Part shown: positions 51,339 through 60,734 of the stretch, piece by piece | Layout of the letters: the number at the start of each line of letters is the position of its first letter | How positions within the stretch are numbered: position 1 is the first letter of the stretch | The notes under the pieces: model-generated | Database searches by the model: none | What the model saw: the letters and a program-made list of their open reading frames with translations, nothing else | What the model was told of the DNA's origin: nothing | Program-made: the position numbers and the translations under genes | Assembly: GCA_963676905.2 (NCBI GenBank) | Contig: CAXXVE010000001.1 | Coordinates: 2,914,001-2,978,000 of the forward strand | Reading direction: 5' to 3' | Origin: Oceanispirochaeta sp963676905 | Lineage (GTDB): Bacteria; Spirochaetota; Spirochaetia; DSM-2461 | Length of the DNA: 64,000 nt

Positions 51339-52608
51339 CTCTCACAGGACCCTCTACCTCTATATCGCAAGGGAGTTCTTTCTCTCCTTCTTTGTCTCAT
51401 TTCTGTTTTTCTTTTTTGTGTTCTTTATCAATCAGCTCCTTCTGCTGGCTGAGGATATTCTTGAAAAACGGGTTCCTTTCTCCTATGTTATGCGGCTTAT
51501 ATTCTATTCGCTGCCCTCCATTATCGCCATCTCCTTTCCCTTTGCCACACTTGTAGGGACTCTGATGGCCTATGGACGCTTCAGTTCTGATAATGAAATA
51601 CTTGCAATGAAATGCTCGGGGATAACCTATAACAGGATTTTTCTGCCAGTGTTTGTACTGGGCATCGTCTTTTCTCTCTTCTCGTTTTTTGTCAACGACT
51701 ACCTTCTGCCCCTGGGGACCATCAACTTTACAAGGCTCTACAGGGAGATGATCTACAAGAATCCTGAAGTGGAGCTGGAATCGTACTCAGTTAAATATTT
51801 TCAGGACAGCATTATCATTACCGGTCAGGTCGAAGGCAAAAATATGGACAATCTCATCATTATAGAGAAGGATAAGGAGTCCAACCGCCGGGTCATTCTG
51901 GCGGATGCCGCCGAAATCAACAGCGATTATGAAGATGCCGGTGTCCTTTCCTTTCAGCTTGACAGCATTCTGGATCACAAACCTGACAAACGCAAAAGAG
52001 GGGAATTCCTCTACACCGAGGCTGATGCCATGGTGTACAACATCCTTTTAGGGGATATCACAAATTCAATCAGGAATCCCGGACCCCGGGAGATGAGTTC
52101 GGTGGACGTCTACCGGGCCATAAAGGAGAAGGAAGTCCGGTATAACGAGAGGGTCAGGGAAAAGGATTATCAGTCCTTTCTCGCTCTGGGAGACCTCTAC
52201 GGCAGCTGGATCTCAATGAACAGTGAGGCTGACCCAGAGACAGCCGGAGGGTATTCCGCGCGTCTTGCGAACCTCAGCACCCAGTATGAAAATGCATCAA
52301 GCAGCAGGGTGACCGACCGCTCCCTGCAAATCTGGAAGCTTGAATTTTTTCAGAAGTTCTCCATTCCCTTCTCCTGTCTTCCCTTTGTTCTGCTCGCCTT
52401 TCCCCTGGGGCTCTTTTCAAGGAGGAGCGGCAAGTCAGTGGGTTTCGGGATAGGGCTATTTATCACAATTCTCTACTGGGGACTGCTTGTTGCCGGGCGG
52501 ACTGTAGGCATCAGAACCTTCTATCCTCCCTTTCTGACAATGTGGCTTCCCAATATGCTTATATTTTCCATCGGTTTCGTCCTCTACCTCTTTAAGGCGG
52601 GCAAATGA
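51313..52608 (+). CDS. lptF: LptF/LptG (YjgP/YjgQ) family permease, first copy
   Basis: A 431-residue inner-membrane protein of the lipopolysaccharide export permease family. Six TM segments: three at the N-terminus (about 18-40, 58-80, 100-122) and three near the C-terminus (about 350-425), with a periplasmic beta-jellyroll between. Family features are YIAREFFLSFFVSFLFFFF, the ALVG-like FPFATLVGTLMAYGRFSSDNEILAMK, and CLPFVLLAFPLGLFSRR. The second copy follows in ATGA overlap. Many spirochaetes lack LPS, so in this organism the substrate may be another glycolipid; which copy is F or G is uncertain. Confidence 0.9.
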   Translation: MKTSLRHTNSHRTLYLYIAREFFLSFFVSFLFFFFVFFINQLLLLAEDILEKRVPFSYVMRLIFYSLPSIIAISFPFATLVGTLMAYGRFSSDNEILAMKCSGITYNRIFLPVFVLGIVFSLFSFFVNDYLLPLGTINFTRLYREMIYKNPEVELESYSVKYFQDSIIITGQVEGKNMDNLIIIEKDKESNRRVILADAAEINSDYEDAGVLSFQLDSILDHKPDKRKRGEFLYTEADAMVYNILLGDITNSIRNPGPREMSSVDVYRAIKEKEVRYNERVREKDYQSFLALGDLYGSWISMNSEADPETAGGYSARLANLSTQYENASSSRVTDRSLQIWKLEFFQKFSIPFSCLPFVLLAFPLGLFSRRSGKSVGFGIGLFITILYWGLLVAGRTVGIRTFYPPFLTMWLPNMLIFSIGFVLYLFKAGK

Positions 52609-53678
52609 AAGTTCTTCACAAAATGATAATCAGGGAATTCATCCCGACTCTGCTTGTCTCCATGATTTTCTTTGTACTGATTCTGCAGCTTGTGGATATT
52701 TTTGCTAATCTCTGGCGCTATCTGAATGCCGATGTTCCCCTGAATGTGATTCTGAAGATCACCTTGCTCTATATGCCCAAGTGCGTCTCCTTCTCCCTGC
52801 CCATCGCGCTGCTCTTTTCAATCTCCTTTACCCTTGGAAACTACTATGCCAACAATGAGCTTATCGCCGTGTTCGGTTCGGGATTCTCCCTCTATCAGCT
52901 GACTCTGCCTCTTATTGTTATGTCAATGATTCTGAGCCTGGGCAGCTACTTCTTTGAGGACAGGGTCGTTATTCCCTCCTTTAAAGACAAGAACCGGATG
53001 TCCCGGGAGGTTCTGGGGCAGACTGTGAGCTTCAGCAATTCCAATGTTGCAGTTCTGAGCCACAGGAACAGGGTGATCTACAATGCCGATTTTTATAATG
53101 ACCGGCGTATGAGCCTGACTGGTGTCACCGTGCTTTTTCTGGATGATTCTGGCCGCCTGGATTTCAGGGTGGACGGGAACTCGGCGCAGTGGGAGGATGA
53201 CCACTGGGTTATCAAGAATGCCAGAATCTTCTCCTATGCCGGTGAAGATATGAGGGAGGAGTTCATAAGCAGCTGGGAGCATGAACTTCTCGACGAGCCA
53301 CCCGAATCCTTCAAGCGGATTACTAGGGATGTGGCGGAAATGACAGCGGGTGAGGCCAGGGAGTGGGTTGAATCCCTGAGGAGAACCGGATTTCCATACA
53401 GAGGTGTTCTGACCGAGTATTATCAACGGGTCTCCTTTGCTCTGACCCCTCTTGTAGTCGCACTTCTCTCCTGTTCACTGGGGGGACGCTTTAAAAAGAA
53501 CATTCTGCTTATGAGCCTCCTATCCAGTCTGGTGGTTTCTGTTATATATTATGTCGCGCAAATGATAATGGTATTATTGGCAAAGCTGGGTTATATTCCG
53601 CCCATTTATGGTGCCTGGGCCGCTTTTCTTGTTTTTCTGGGAGTTGGTATCCTTCTCTTCAGGACGGCTCAGACCTGA
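52605..53678 (+). CDS. lptG: LptF/LptG (YjgP/YjgQ) family permease, second copy
   Basis: A 357-residue partner of the preceding permease. Same layout: N-terminal TM segments (REFIPTLLVSMIFFVLILQ, LPIALLFSISFTLGNYYANNELIAVFGSG as parts), a periplasmic domain, and C-terminal TM segments from about 270. A shorter periplasmic domain than the first copy. It starts in a four-base overlap with the first copy, indicating heterodimer production. The ATPase LptB and LptC are not in the window. tgt follows after 55 bases. Confidence 0.9.
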   Translation: MKVLHKMIIREFIPTLLVSMIFFVLILQLVDIFANLWRYLNADVPLNVILKITLLYMPKCVSFSLPIALLFSISFTLGNYYANNELIAVFGSGFSLYQLTLPLIVMSMILSLGSYFFEDRVVIPSFKDKNRMSREVLGQTVSFSNSNVAVLSHRNRVIYNADFYNDRRMSLTGVTVLFLDDSGRLDFRVDGNSAQWEDDHWVIKNARIFSYAGEDMREEFISSWEHELLDEPPESFKRITRDVAEMTAGEAREWVESLRRTGFPYRGVLTEYYQRVSFALTPLVVALLSCSLGGRFKKNILLMSLLSSLVVSVIYYVAQMIMVLLAKLGYIPPIYGAWAAFLVFLGVGILLFRTAQT

Positions 53679-53733
53679 TATATTCAGGCTTCCATCCTCT
53701 TTTCTCGGGGGGTGAGGGGCCGGGGAGATTTTT

Positions 53734-54849
53734 ATGATAGATATACAATATAGAGATAATTCATGCCGCGGTCGCGGAGGGATCATGCATCTGCCTCACG
53801 GGGATGTTGAGATTCCTGCCTTTATGCCCGTCGGCACAAACGGAACGGTGAAAGCCGTAAAGCACAACTCTGTTGACGATATGGGGTACACCCTTATCCT
53901 CGGCAACACATACCACCTCTACCTCCGTCCCGGAATGGAGGTTATCAAGGCCGCCGGAGGACTTCACAAGTTCAGCGGCTGGAAGCACAATATCCTGACA
54001 GACTCGGGTGGGTTCCAGGTCTTCTCTCTGGCTCCTTTCCGGAAGATCCGGGAGGAGGGGGTCCGCTTCAGAAGTCATGTGGACGGTGCCTACCATGAGT
54101 TCACCCCTGAAAAGGTAGTAGAGATCCAGGAGACCCTGGGCAGCGATATTCAGATGGTTCTGGATGTCTGTACAGCCCCCGGAATCAGCCATAAAGAGGC
54201 TGTGAAGTCCCTTGAGATCACATCACGCTGGGCAAAGCGTGCCAAAACGAGATGGGAAAACTGCCGAGACGACTATCAGGGAAAGCTCTTCGGGATCATC
54301 CAGGGTAACTTCTATGAGGATCTCCGTAAACGGAGCGCCGAGGAGATTCTGGAACTGGATACCCCGGGTATCGCCATCGGTGGACTCTCTGTCGGAGAGA
54401 CTCCCGAAATGTTCCGTGACTTCCTTCACTACACAGCCCAGTTCCTTCCCGAGGACAAGCCCCGTTATGTAATGGGAATCGGAACCCCCGACTATATGCT
54501 CGAGGCCGTTGAAGCGGGAATCGATATGTTCGACTGCGTCTATCCCACAAGAATTGCCCGGAACGGAACCTGTTTCACTCTTGACGGCAACCTGGCTCTC
54601 AAAAATGAAAAGTTCCGCCTCGACCAGCAGCCCATTGAGCCCACCTGTACCTGCCCTGTATGCCAGCAGTACAGCCGCTCCTATCTCCGTCACCTGTTCA
54701 AGGCAAAGGAGATCCTGGGCCCCATGCTCGTCACAGAGCATAACCTCCACTTCCTCCATACCTTTATGGCGGAGGTTCGTCAGTCCCTGAGGGAAGGGCG
54801 CTTTCTCGAGTACAAAAAGAACTTTCTAGACCGTTTTCAGAAGAGGTAG
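53734..54849 (+). CDS. tgt: Queuine tRNA-guanine transglycosylase
   Basis: A 371-residue enzyme exchanging guanine 34 for preQ1 in tRNAs with GUN anticodons. The first catalytic Asp90 is in LTDSGGFQVFSL; the nucleophile Asp is in GIDMFDCVYPTRIARNG; YVMGIGTPDYMLEAVEAG is the substrate loop. The zinc site is C-x-C-x2-C plus His (TCTCPVCQQYSRSYLRHLF). GGGGAG precedes the ATG. Together with queA at 24168 it supports queuosine modification. Confidence 0.97.
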   Translation: MIDIQYRDNSCRGRGGIMHLPHGDVEIPAFMPVGTNGTVKAVKHNSVDDMGYTLILGNTYHLYLRPGMEVIKAAGGLHKFSGWKHNILTDSGGFQVFSLAPFRKIREEGVRFRSHVDGAYHEFTPEKVVEIQETLGSDIQMVLDVCTAPGISHKEAVKSLEITSRWAKRAKTRWENCRDDYQGKLFGIIQGNFYEDLRKRSAEEILELDTPGIAIGGLSVGETPEMFRDFLHYTAQFLPEDKPRYVMGIGTPDYMLEAVEAGIDMFDCVYPTRIARNGTCFTLDGNLALKNEKFRLDQQPIEPTCTCPVCQQYSRSYLRHLFKAKEILGPMLVTEHNLHFLHTFMAEVRQSLREGRFLEYKKNFLDRFQKR

Positions 54850-54852
54850 GCT

Positions 54853-56406
54853 TTGAAAGAGACAACCCGCAGGCAGAGCGTCCTCTCGACCCTGGGTGTA
54901 ATGGCGGGAACACTTGGTTCCCGTCTCCTCGGTTTTGTAAAAATAGCACTTATAAGCATGTTTTTCGGTGCCGGCAGGGATGCGGATATACTCAATGCCG
55001 TATTCAATATTCCCAACAACTTCAGAAAGCTGCTGGCCGAAGGGGCTCTCTCATCGGCTTTTATTCCGGAGCTTTCAAAGCAGATTGTTTCAGATCCCGG
55101 GGGAAAGGGCTCTCGGAATCTGAGCCGCAGTATCCTGGGGCTTCAGATGCTGATTCTTGTACCCCTTTCGCTGATGTGCATCATACAGCCTCAGATTCTG
55201 CTGCGGCTGTTTGTGCGTTTTCAGGACCCTGGAGATTTTCAGCTGGCCGTCAGCCTGTTCCGCTGGATGTGGCATTATATTCTGCTTATAAGCATCTCCG
55301 CGGTGCTTATGGCTGTGCTCAACTCCCATAATCACTTTTTGATACCGGCTCTTTCCCCTCTGCTTTTCTCCATCTCTGTTATCGCCTCAATTGTGATATG
55401 GCACTCAAGCCTGGGTATCTTTTCCATGGTCATCGGTGTTCTGGGGGGCGGTCTGTTTCAGATCCTCTGGCAGTATCCTCTCTACAGGAAAATGGGCTAC
55501 TCCCTTATACCCAGGTTCCATTTTAAAGACGAGGCCTTCAGGCGGGTAATGAAGCAGTGGCTTCCTGTGCTTATCACATCCTCCATCTTTACAGTAAACC
55601 AGCAGGTTGCCATTCTTCTGGCGACAGGACTGGATGAGGGTTCCACAACAGCCCTGAGCAATGCCATTGTCTTCTGGCAGCTTCCCTTCGGTATCTTCAG
55701 CGCCTCTATCACGACGGTTCTCTTTCCCAAGATGAGCCGCCAGGCGGGTGAGGGGAATATCAGAGCAATGGGTGAGACTCTGCTTCAGGGGGTTCATATG
55801 CTCTCAGTGCTGCTGATTCCATCGTCTCTGCTGCTGATGGCCTTCGGCCCCGAAATGATCTCTACGGCTCTGCAGAGGGGTGAGTTTAATGCAGGGAATA
55901 CTGAGATGGCCGCCCGGGTCCTCTTTGCCTACTGCCCGGGAATGTTTTTTGTGGGATGCTATAACCTCTTTCAGAGGTCCTACTACTCCCGGGGGAACTT
56001 CCGTTTTCCGCTGATGACAGCCCTGGTAACTGTGGTGCTTGATATTACCCTCTCCCTTCTGTTTCTCAGGTTCGGCTGGGGTGTTGTCTCTCTTGCCTGG
56101 GCAAACTCTCTGGCCATGACAGCCGGCTCAGTTATGATGGTAGCCGGATATTTCAGGGAGAAAATCTCTCTGGACTACAAGCCTCTTGCCGGACAGACTG
56201 TGAGAGTGCTTATTGCCCAGATTCCGATGATCGCCGTGATTCTCCTTCTGAAGCATTTTATTCCCGTGGAGATCTACTATCGTGGCAGCGGCTGGGGGAA
56301 TTTCGGACTCCTCGCCTTTGAGGGTCTCAGCAGCCTTGCTGTTCTCTTTCTCTTTTACTCCTTAATGAAACTGGATGTGATGACGATTCTTAGAAGAAGA
56401 GGTTAG
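54853..56406 (+). CDS. murJ: Lipid II flippase MurJ
   Basis: A 517-residue MOP-superfamily membrane protein flipping the peptidoglycan precursor lipid II. The start is TTG at 54853, three bases after tgt. The diagnostic N-terminal block is GTLGSRLLGFVKIALISMFFG and NIPNNFRKLLAEGALSSAFIP, with the conserved Arg residues. About 14 TM helices follow, with SNAIVFWQLPFGIFSASITTVLFP typical of helix 7-8. Ends with a short basic tail. Confidence 0.95.
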   Translation: MKETTRRQSVLSTLGVMAGTLGSRLLGFVKIALISMFFGAGRDADILNAVFNIPNNFRKLLAEGALSSAFIPELSKQIVSDPGGKGSRNLSRSILGLQMLILVPLSLMCIIQPQILLRLFVRFQDPGDFQLAVSLFRWMWHYILLISISAVLMAVLNSHNHFLIPALSPLLFSISVIASIVIWHSSLGIFSMVIGVLGGGLFQILWQYPLYRKMGYSLIPRFHFKDEAFRRVMKQWLPVLITSSIFTVNQQVAILLATGLDEGSTTALSNAIVFWQLPFGIFSASITTVLFPKMSRQAGEGNIRAMGETLLQGVHMLSVLLIPSSLLLMAFGPEMISTALQRGEFNAGNTEMAARVLFAYCPGMFFVGCYNLFQRSYYSRGNFRFPLMTALVTVVLDITLSLLFLRFGWGVVSLAWANSLAMTAGSVMMVAGYFREKISLDYKPLAGQTVRVLIAQIPMIAVILLLKHFIPVEIYYRGSGWGNFGLLAFEGLSSLAVLFLFYSLMKLDVMTILRRRG

Positions 56407-56411
56407 GTCTT

Positions 56412-57875
56412 ATGAGAGTTGTATTTCTTTTTCTTGTTCTCCTTTTTACTCAGCCCCTGTGGGCCCAGGAGGGGCCGTCATCAGGCAGTGCTCCCGGCAG
56501 TGAAGCGTCTGCTGACAACAGCAGTGCCGACAGTACAGCCGAAGAAAATGCAGCTGCCGAGGCGGAAGCGGCAAAAGAAAAAGAGGAAAAGGAAAAGCTT
56601 GAATCCCTTATCAAGGAGAAGCGTGAAACTCTTCTATACGGCATTGATACTGAGGTCCTCGACCTTCTTTCGGCCATAAAATCCCAGAGGGACAGTACCT
56701 TCAATGAGGATCTTGCCGGTGTTCTCTCAAACAGCTCCAATGCCGAGATTCAAAGGGGTATAATCGAGTTTTTCAATGAGATGGAGGTGGATCTTGCCGA
56801 GGATCAGGCCCTGAAAATGCTCAAGGATCATCTGGATGACTATGACTTCTCAAACCGTCTGCTTCTTTCGGCTGTCAGCTACCTCGGCACAATTGAGTCA
56901 GAGGCTGCCGGAGACGTATTCTATGATCTTCTCAAGGACAACAACAGTTCTCTTGCAAATGCAGCTTTAAGAGGAATAGGCCGCCTGAAAGACTCCTCCA
57001 GGGTAGATGAAATTCTCAACCTCGTGGATGAGTATGAGGGGGATTCGGAGTACGACGAGTTTATAGCCGCGGCCATGCTCGTACTCGGAGAACTTGAGTA
57101 TCAGGATGCCCAGATCCTTCTTGAAGATATTCTTCAGGATGAGGATGCTCCTTCCGCCCAGCGTCAGAATGCCGCCGCCGCCATGGGGATGCTTGGAAGA
57201 GAGGAGGGGCTTACTATGCTCAAGGATATGTTTGCAAGCTCCCAGGACAGTTTGCTCAGATCCTATCTCCTGCTTGGAATAACAAAATATGAGCAGGAAG
57301 AAGTAGAAGCCATTCTTATCAGTGCTCTCAGAGACTCCTTCTGGCGTATCCGTGTGGCTGCCGCCCAGGGGCTTGGTGAGAGGGAAGCCGGGGATGCCGT
57401 GGATATTCTTCAGTATAAGGTCCGAAAAGATCCCATCCGTCAGGTCCGCTACGCCTCAATGGAGGCTCTTGGAAAGATAGGCGGCTCAGATGCTGATAAG
57501 TTCATCATCGAGATGTTTGAAGGGGAGCGTGTCGCCTTTGATATCCGCCAGAAGGCTCTGGATATGATGATGGAACACAGGATCAGCGGCTCCATAGACT
57601 CTCTTGAGAAGATTCTGAGGCCAAAGTGGTCCGCCGACAAGGATAATGAACTTGGTCCCTTCTGCAAGACCCTGAGTGCTACCGAGTGGGACAGGCTCAG
57701 GCCCTTTTATGCCGAAATGATGAACCACTCTGATTTCGTTATTAAAATCTACGGTATCCGCGGGGTTCGCCTCAATAAGATCTCGGGACTCAAACCCGCC
57801 CTTCAGGCTCTTGATAACGAGAAGGAATCAGTCAATGTCAGGCGTGAGGCACAGGCGGCCCTGGAAAGCTTCTGA
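56412..57875 (+). CDS. Exported HEAT-repeat protein
   Basis: A 487-residue protein. Signal peptide 1-18 (FLVLLFTQPLWAQ), then a Ser/Ala/Glu-rich linker and a Lys/Glu coiled coil (about 19-80). The rest is helical HEAT/PBS-lyase-type repeats: AGDVFYDLLKDNNSSLANAALRGIGRL, quoted as DNNSSLANAALRGIG; DAPSAQRQNAAAAMGMLG; DSFWRIRVAAAQGLGE; DPIRQVRYASMEALGKIG; ESVNVRREAQAALESF. These act as protein-binding scaffolds. It follows murJ by 5 bases, so it may be a cell-wall-associated partner; this is inferred from position only. Confidence 0.88.
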   Translation: MRVVFLFLVLLFTQPLWAQEGPSSGSAPGSEASADNSSADSTAEENAAAEAEAAKEKEEKEKLESLIKEKRETLLYGIDTEVLDLLSAIKSQRDSTFNEDLAGVLSNSSNAEIQRGIIEFFNEMEVDLAEDQALKMLKDHLDDYDFSNRLLLSAVSYLGTIESEAAGDVFYDLLKDNNSSLANAALRGIGRLKDSSRVDEILNLVDEYEGDSEYDEFIAAAMLVLGELEYQDAQILLEDILQDEDAPSAQRQNAAAAMGMLGREEGLTMLKDMFASSQDSLLRSYLLLGITKYEQEEVEAILISALRDSFWRIRVAAAQGLGEREAGDAVDILQYKVRKDPIRQVRYASMEALGKIGGSDADKFIIEMFEGERVAFDIRQKALDMMMEHRISGSIDSLEKILRPKWSADKDNELGPFCKTLSATEWDRLRPFYAEMMNHSDFVIKIYGIRGVRLNKISGLKPALQALDNEKESVNVRREAQAALESF

Positions 57876-57906
57876 TCTGATTCCCGCCGGAGGCGGCTCT
57901 GCGGCT

Positions 57907-58743
57907 TTACAGGCCCAGGGCTTTTCTGTACTGCCCCGGAGTTTCCCCGTAGAGCTCTCTGAATTTGCTTATGTAATAGGAGGGGTCCTCAAAGCCTGAG
58001 TCGTAAGCGGCATCCTCGACCTTGAGTCCTCTATGAAGCCGCTCAAGGCTTTTTTCAAGGCGCAGGGTGTTGAGGTAGGCAGAAAATGAGGAATTGGCCC
58101 TCTGATGAAATTTTCTACTGAAGTGGTATTTACTCAGATTCATTTGCTCTGCCGTCTCGGTGAGTGTGAGAGGCCTGTGATAGTTCTCTTCCAGGAACGC
58201 AATGACCCTGTGGAGAAAATCATCACCCATGCCGTTGATTCCTGCATAGGGCCTGTGTCTTGTAAGCAGGGTAAAGAGCCTCAGGAAAGCCGCGTTCTGC
58301 TGCAGGGCGTCTCCCTTTTCAAGTATCTCCAGAATATCCCCTATCCCTTCGGATACCTCGTTTAGCACAATGGAGCCCTCAAGCTGCTCCATGGTCTGTC
58401 TCAGAGCTCCGGTGTTCAGATATATGAAATTTTCAGGTTTCAGGTGCCACACTTTGAACAGCCCATCGGGACTCGAAGAGCCCCGGGTGCTGTAGGAGTG
58501 AAGCAGCCCCGGCGGCAGGAAGATCAGGTTTGTCTCTTCCAGTTTCAGGGATTTCCCCTCGAGTCTTACCTCTCCTGAAATCCCCCTTATCAGATTAATC
58601 TCAAAACTGTCATGGTAGTGCAGTCTGATTGCATGGTTGATCCGGCTTTCATGGCAGAGGCAGCGGACAGGATGCTCCGCAGTCATTCCCTTCTCTTCAA
58701 ATTTCAGTCCCAGAGGATGTATCGCTTGGTTTAACAGACTCAT
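57907..58743 (-). CDS. AraC-family transcriptional regulator
   Basis: A 278-residue regulator. The N-terminal sugar-binding cupin (about 25-115) contains IRLHYHDSFEINLIRGISGEV and FLPPGLLHSY. The C-terminal two helix-turn-helix motifs (about 175-275) read LTLTETAEQMNLSKYHFSRKF and VEDAAYDSGFEDPSYYISKF, ending YGETPGQYRKALGL. It is divergent from the lyxose isomerase operon, whose control region carries three helically phased AGCAATA repeats. The ATG has no Shine-Dalgarno and lies seven bases after a TATATT box, suggesting a leaderless message. Confidence 0.93.
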   Translation of the reverse strand: MSLLNQAIHPLGLKFEEKGMTAEHPVRCLCHESRINHAIRLHYHDSFEINLIRGISGEVRLEGKSLKLEETNLIFLPPGLLHSYSTRGSSSPDGLFKVWHLKPENFIYLNTGALRQTMEQLEGSIVLNEVSEGIGDILEILEKGDALQQNAAFLRLFTLLTRHRPYAGINGMGDDFLHRVIAFLEENYHRPLTLTETAEQMNLSKYHFSRKFHQRANSSFSAYLNTLRLEKSLERLHRGLKVEDAAYDSGFEDPSYYISKFRELYGETPGQYRKALGL

Positions 58744-58746
58744 AAC

Positions 58747-58811
58747 AGCAATATATCCCGATATTTGAGCAATAATATACAGGTATGGACAGTAAAATCA
58801 GCAATATTATA
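58747..58811 (+). promoter_or_regulatory. Three direct AGCAATA repeats between AraC regulator and lyxose operon
   Basis: AGCAATATAT at 58747, AGCAATAATA at 58768 and AGCAATATTA at 58800 have start-to-start distances of 21 and 32 bases, close to two and three DNA turns. AraC half-sites are also 21 bases apart. The first overlaps the regulator's -10 box and the last overlaps a plus-strand -10-like TATTAT (58805-58810), which has no good -35 box. Confidence 0.6.
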
Positions 58812-58839
58812 GGTGTATAAACGTTTTACTGGGGGAGCT

Positions 58840-59520
58840 ATGAAGAGAAGCAGGATCAACTCACTTGTTGAGGACAGCATGAATTTTATGATGGAGAAGT
58901 GCTTTCACCTGCCCGAGTGGGCTTATTGGGACAGGGCGCAGTGGCTTGAGGCGGCAGAGAGCTGCGGCAGAATTTTCGATCTGCAGCTGGGATGGGATCT
59001 GACTGACTTCGGCTGTGGAGACTTTGACAAAAGGGGACTCATTCTTTTTACCCTCCGTAACGGAGTTCCCGGCGGCCCCGGCAAGGGGTATGCCGAAAAA
59101 ATCATGATTGTGGGAAAAGACAGAGAGACCCCCTTTCACTTCCACTGGCACAAGAGAGAAGATATCATCAACAGGGGCGGGGGGAAGCTCGTATTCCAGC
59201 TGCACAAATCAACTGACACAGAGGAGCTCTCAGGAGAGAGCTTTGATATCTATATTGACGACAGAAAGTACGGAATCAAAGGCGGGGAATACGTTGAGCT
59301 CAGCCCCGGACAGAGTCTCTGCCTCGAACCCTATGTCTACCACCGTTTTTTTGCGGTGGAGGATGATGTGCTCTGCGGAGAGGTCAGTGATGTCAATGAT
59401 GATCTGAAGGACAACCGTTTTCTTGAATCTCTTGGCAGGTTCCCTGAGATCGAAGAGGACGAAGGGCTCCGCCATCTTCTTGTCGGCGACTATGGCAGCC
59501 TCGGGAGGGACTCCCTGTGA
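58840..59520 (+). CDS. D-lyxose ketol-isomerase family protein
   Basis: A 226-residue cupin-type sugar isomerase. The ATG at 58840 has GGGGGAG upstream; the GTG at 58813 is too far. Metal ligands are expected in FHFHWHKREDIINRGGG (two His and a Glu) and in YVYHRFFAVE (His). The family interconverts D-lyxose and D-xylulose and often D-mannose and D-fructose. The N-terminal LVEDSMNFMMEK and PGGPGKGYAEKIMIVG blocks fit the Lyx_isomer group. It is the first gene of a four-gene operon and overlaps the kinase (GTGA). Confidence 0.88.
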   Translation: MKRSRINSLVEDSMNFMMEKCFHLPEWAYWDRAQWLEAAESCGRIFDLQLGWDLTDFGCGDFDKRGLILFTLRNGVPGGPGKGYAEKIMIVGKDRETPFHFHWHKREDIINRGGGKLVFQLHKSTDTEELSGESFDIYIDDRKYGIKGGEYVELSPGQSLCLEPYVYHRFFAVEDDVLCGEVSDVNDDLKDNRFLESLGRFPEIEEDEGLRHLLVGDYGSLGRDSL

Positions 59521-60734
59521 CTGAAACAGGAAAGAAAAAAATAAGCGGCGCAGGGTGTTCCCTTCTGGACTACCTTTATACAAATATCTCCTTTCAGTCT
59601 CCCGCACTGGAATCCTTCTGGTCCAGGAGCCCCGGTGACGGCGGTATGTCACCGGGAAAGCTCGTATTTGCCGAGGATCTGGCCCGGTATGCGGGAGTAG
59701 AAGAGGACCGACTGCAGGATCTTCTCACTGAAGGGGTGAGCCCCGACAAGGTCAACCTGGGCGGCCCCGGCATTATCCCCCTGGTTCACTGCGCACAGGT
59801 TCTCAGGGACTGGGAGTGCTCCTTCTACGGATTCAGCAGCGGCCGTGAGGATTTTGCCCCTCTAAATGACATTGTGGAAAAGCTCCCTGTAGACTATGTC
59901 AATCTAGCTTCAGAAGGGGCGGTTCCCACCACAGTTGTTCTGTCTGACCCCTCCCATCACGGCGGAGCAGGGGAACGAACCTTCGTGAACAGGCTGGGTT
60001 CGGCGGATCTTGTTGATCCTGATGGCCTGCCGGATGAACTCTTTCAGGCTGAAATCGTTCTCTGGGGGGGGACGGGACTTGTTCCGCCCCTTCATGATGC
60101 CCTGGCACCCCTGTCCAAAAAGGTCAAAGAGGCGGGAGGCCTGAATATTGTCGGAACTGTATATGATTTCCGGAACGAGGCAAAGAGCCACATCGATCCC
60201 TGGCCTTTGGGGACCCCTGAAGATCCTGCCTATCCCTGGATTGATCTTCTTATATGCGACCAGGAGGAGGCTTTCAGGCTTTCAGGCTCGGACTCTCTGG
60301 ACAGCTCTGTCCGCTTTTTTCAGAAAGCCGGCCTGAAATCGGTCATTATCACACGGGGAAAGGATGAAACCCTCGTCTTCTCCTTAGGCAGTGCTGTTTT
60401 CATGGACTGTCCTCTGAGCTTTATGCCCGTAAGTGCATGGGTGGACAGGGATCTGGCCGCCCATCCTGAAAAGAGGGGGGATACCACAGGCTGCGGTGAT
60501 AACTTTATGGGGGGAGTTCTCACATCACTGGCAAAGCAGATGGAAAATGAGGGCCTCCTCGATTTGAAGGCGGCGGCTGTGGAGGGAATCTGCGCCGGTG
60601 GACTGGCCCTCTACTCCAAGGGGGGATGCTTTGTAGAGTCCCGCCCCGGAGAGAAGGAAGATCTTATGAAGCCGGTCAGGGAGGACTATATTCAGAATAT
60701 TCTGCCCACCGCCGGTACTGAGGGGGACGCATGA
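59517..60734 (+). CDS. PfkB-family carbohydrate kinase
   Basis: A 405-residue kinase, longer than most PfkB proteins (about 310), with an N-terminal extension and several insertions. The signature is GDTTGCGDNFMGGVL, where GAGD is changed to GCGD but the catalytic Asp is kept. Upstream markers are ISGAGCSLLDYLY, VNLGGPGIIPLVHCA and LLICDQEEAFRLSG with SVIITRGKDETLVF. GTG start overlapping the isomerase stop. It probably phosphorylates the ketose made by the isomerase; the exact sugar and position are unknown. Confidence 0.85.
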   Translation: MTETGKKKISGAGCSLLDYLYTNISFQSPALESFWSRSPGDGGMSPGKLVFAEDLARYAGVEEDRLQDLLTEGVSPDKVNLGGPGIIPLVHCAQVLRDWECSFYGFSSGREDFAPLNDIVEKLPVDYVNLASEGAVPTTVVLSDPSHHGGAGERTFVNRLGSADLVDPDGLPDELFQAEIVLWGGTGLVPPLHDALAPLSKKVKEAGGLNIVGTVYDFRNEAKSHIDPWPLGTPEDPAYPWIDLLICDQEEAFRLSGSDSLDSSVRFFQKAGLKSVIITRGKDETLVFSLGSAVFMDCPLSFMPVSAWVDRDLAAHPEKRGDTTGCGDNFMGGVLTSLAKQMENEGLLDLKAAAVEGICAGGLALYSKGGCFVESRPGEKEDLMKPVREDYIQNILPTAGTEGDA

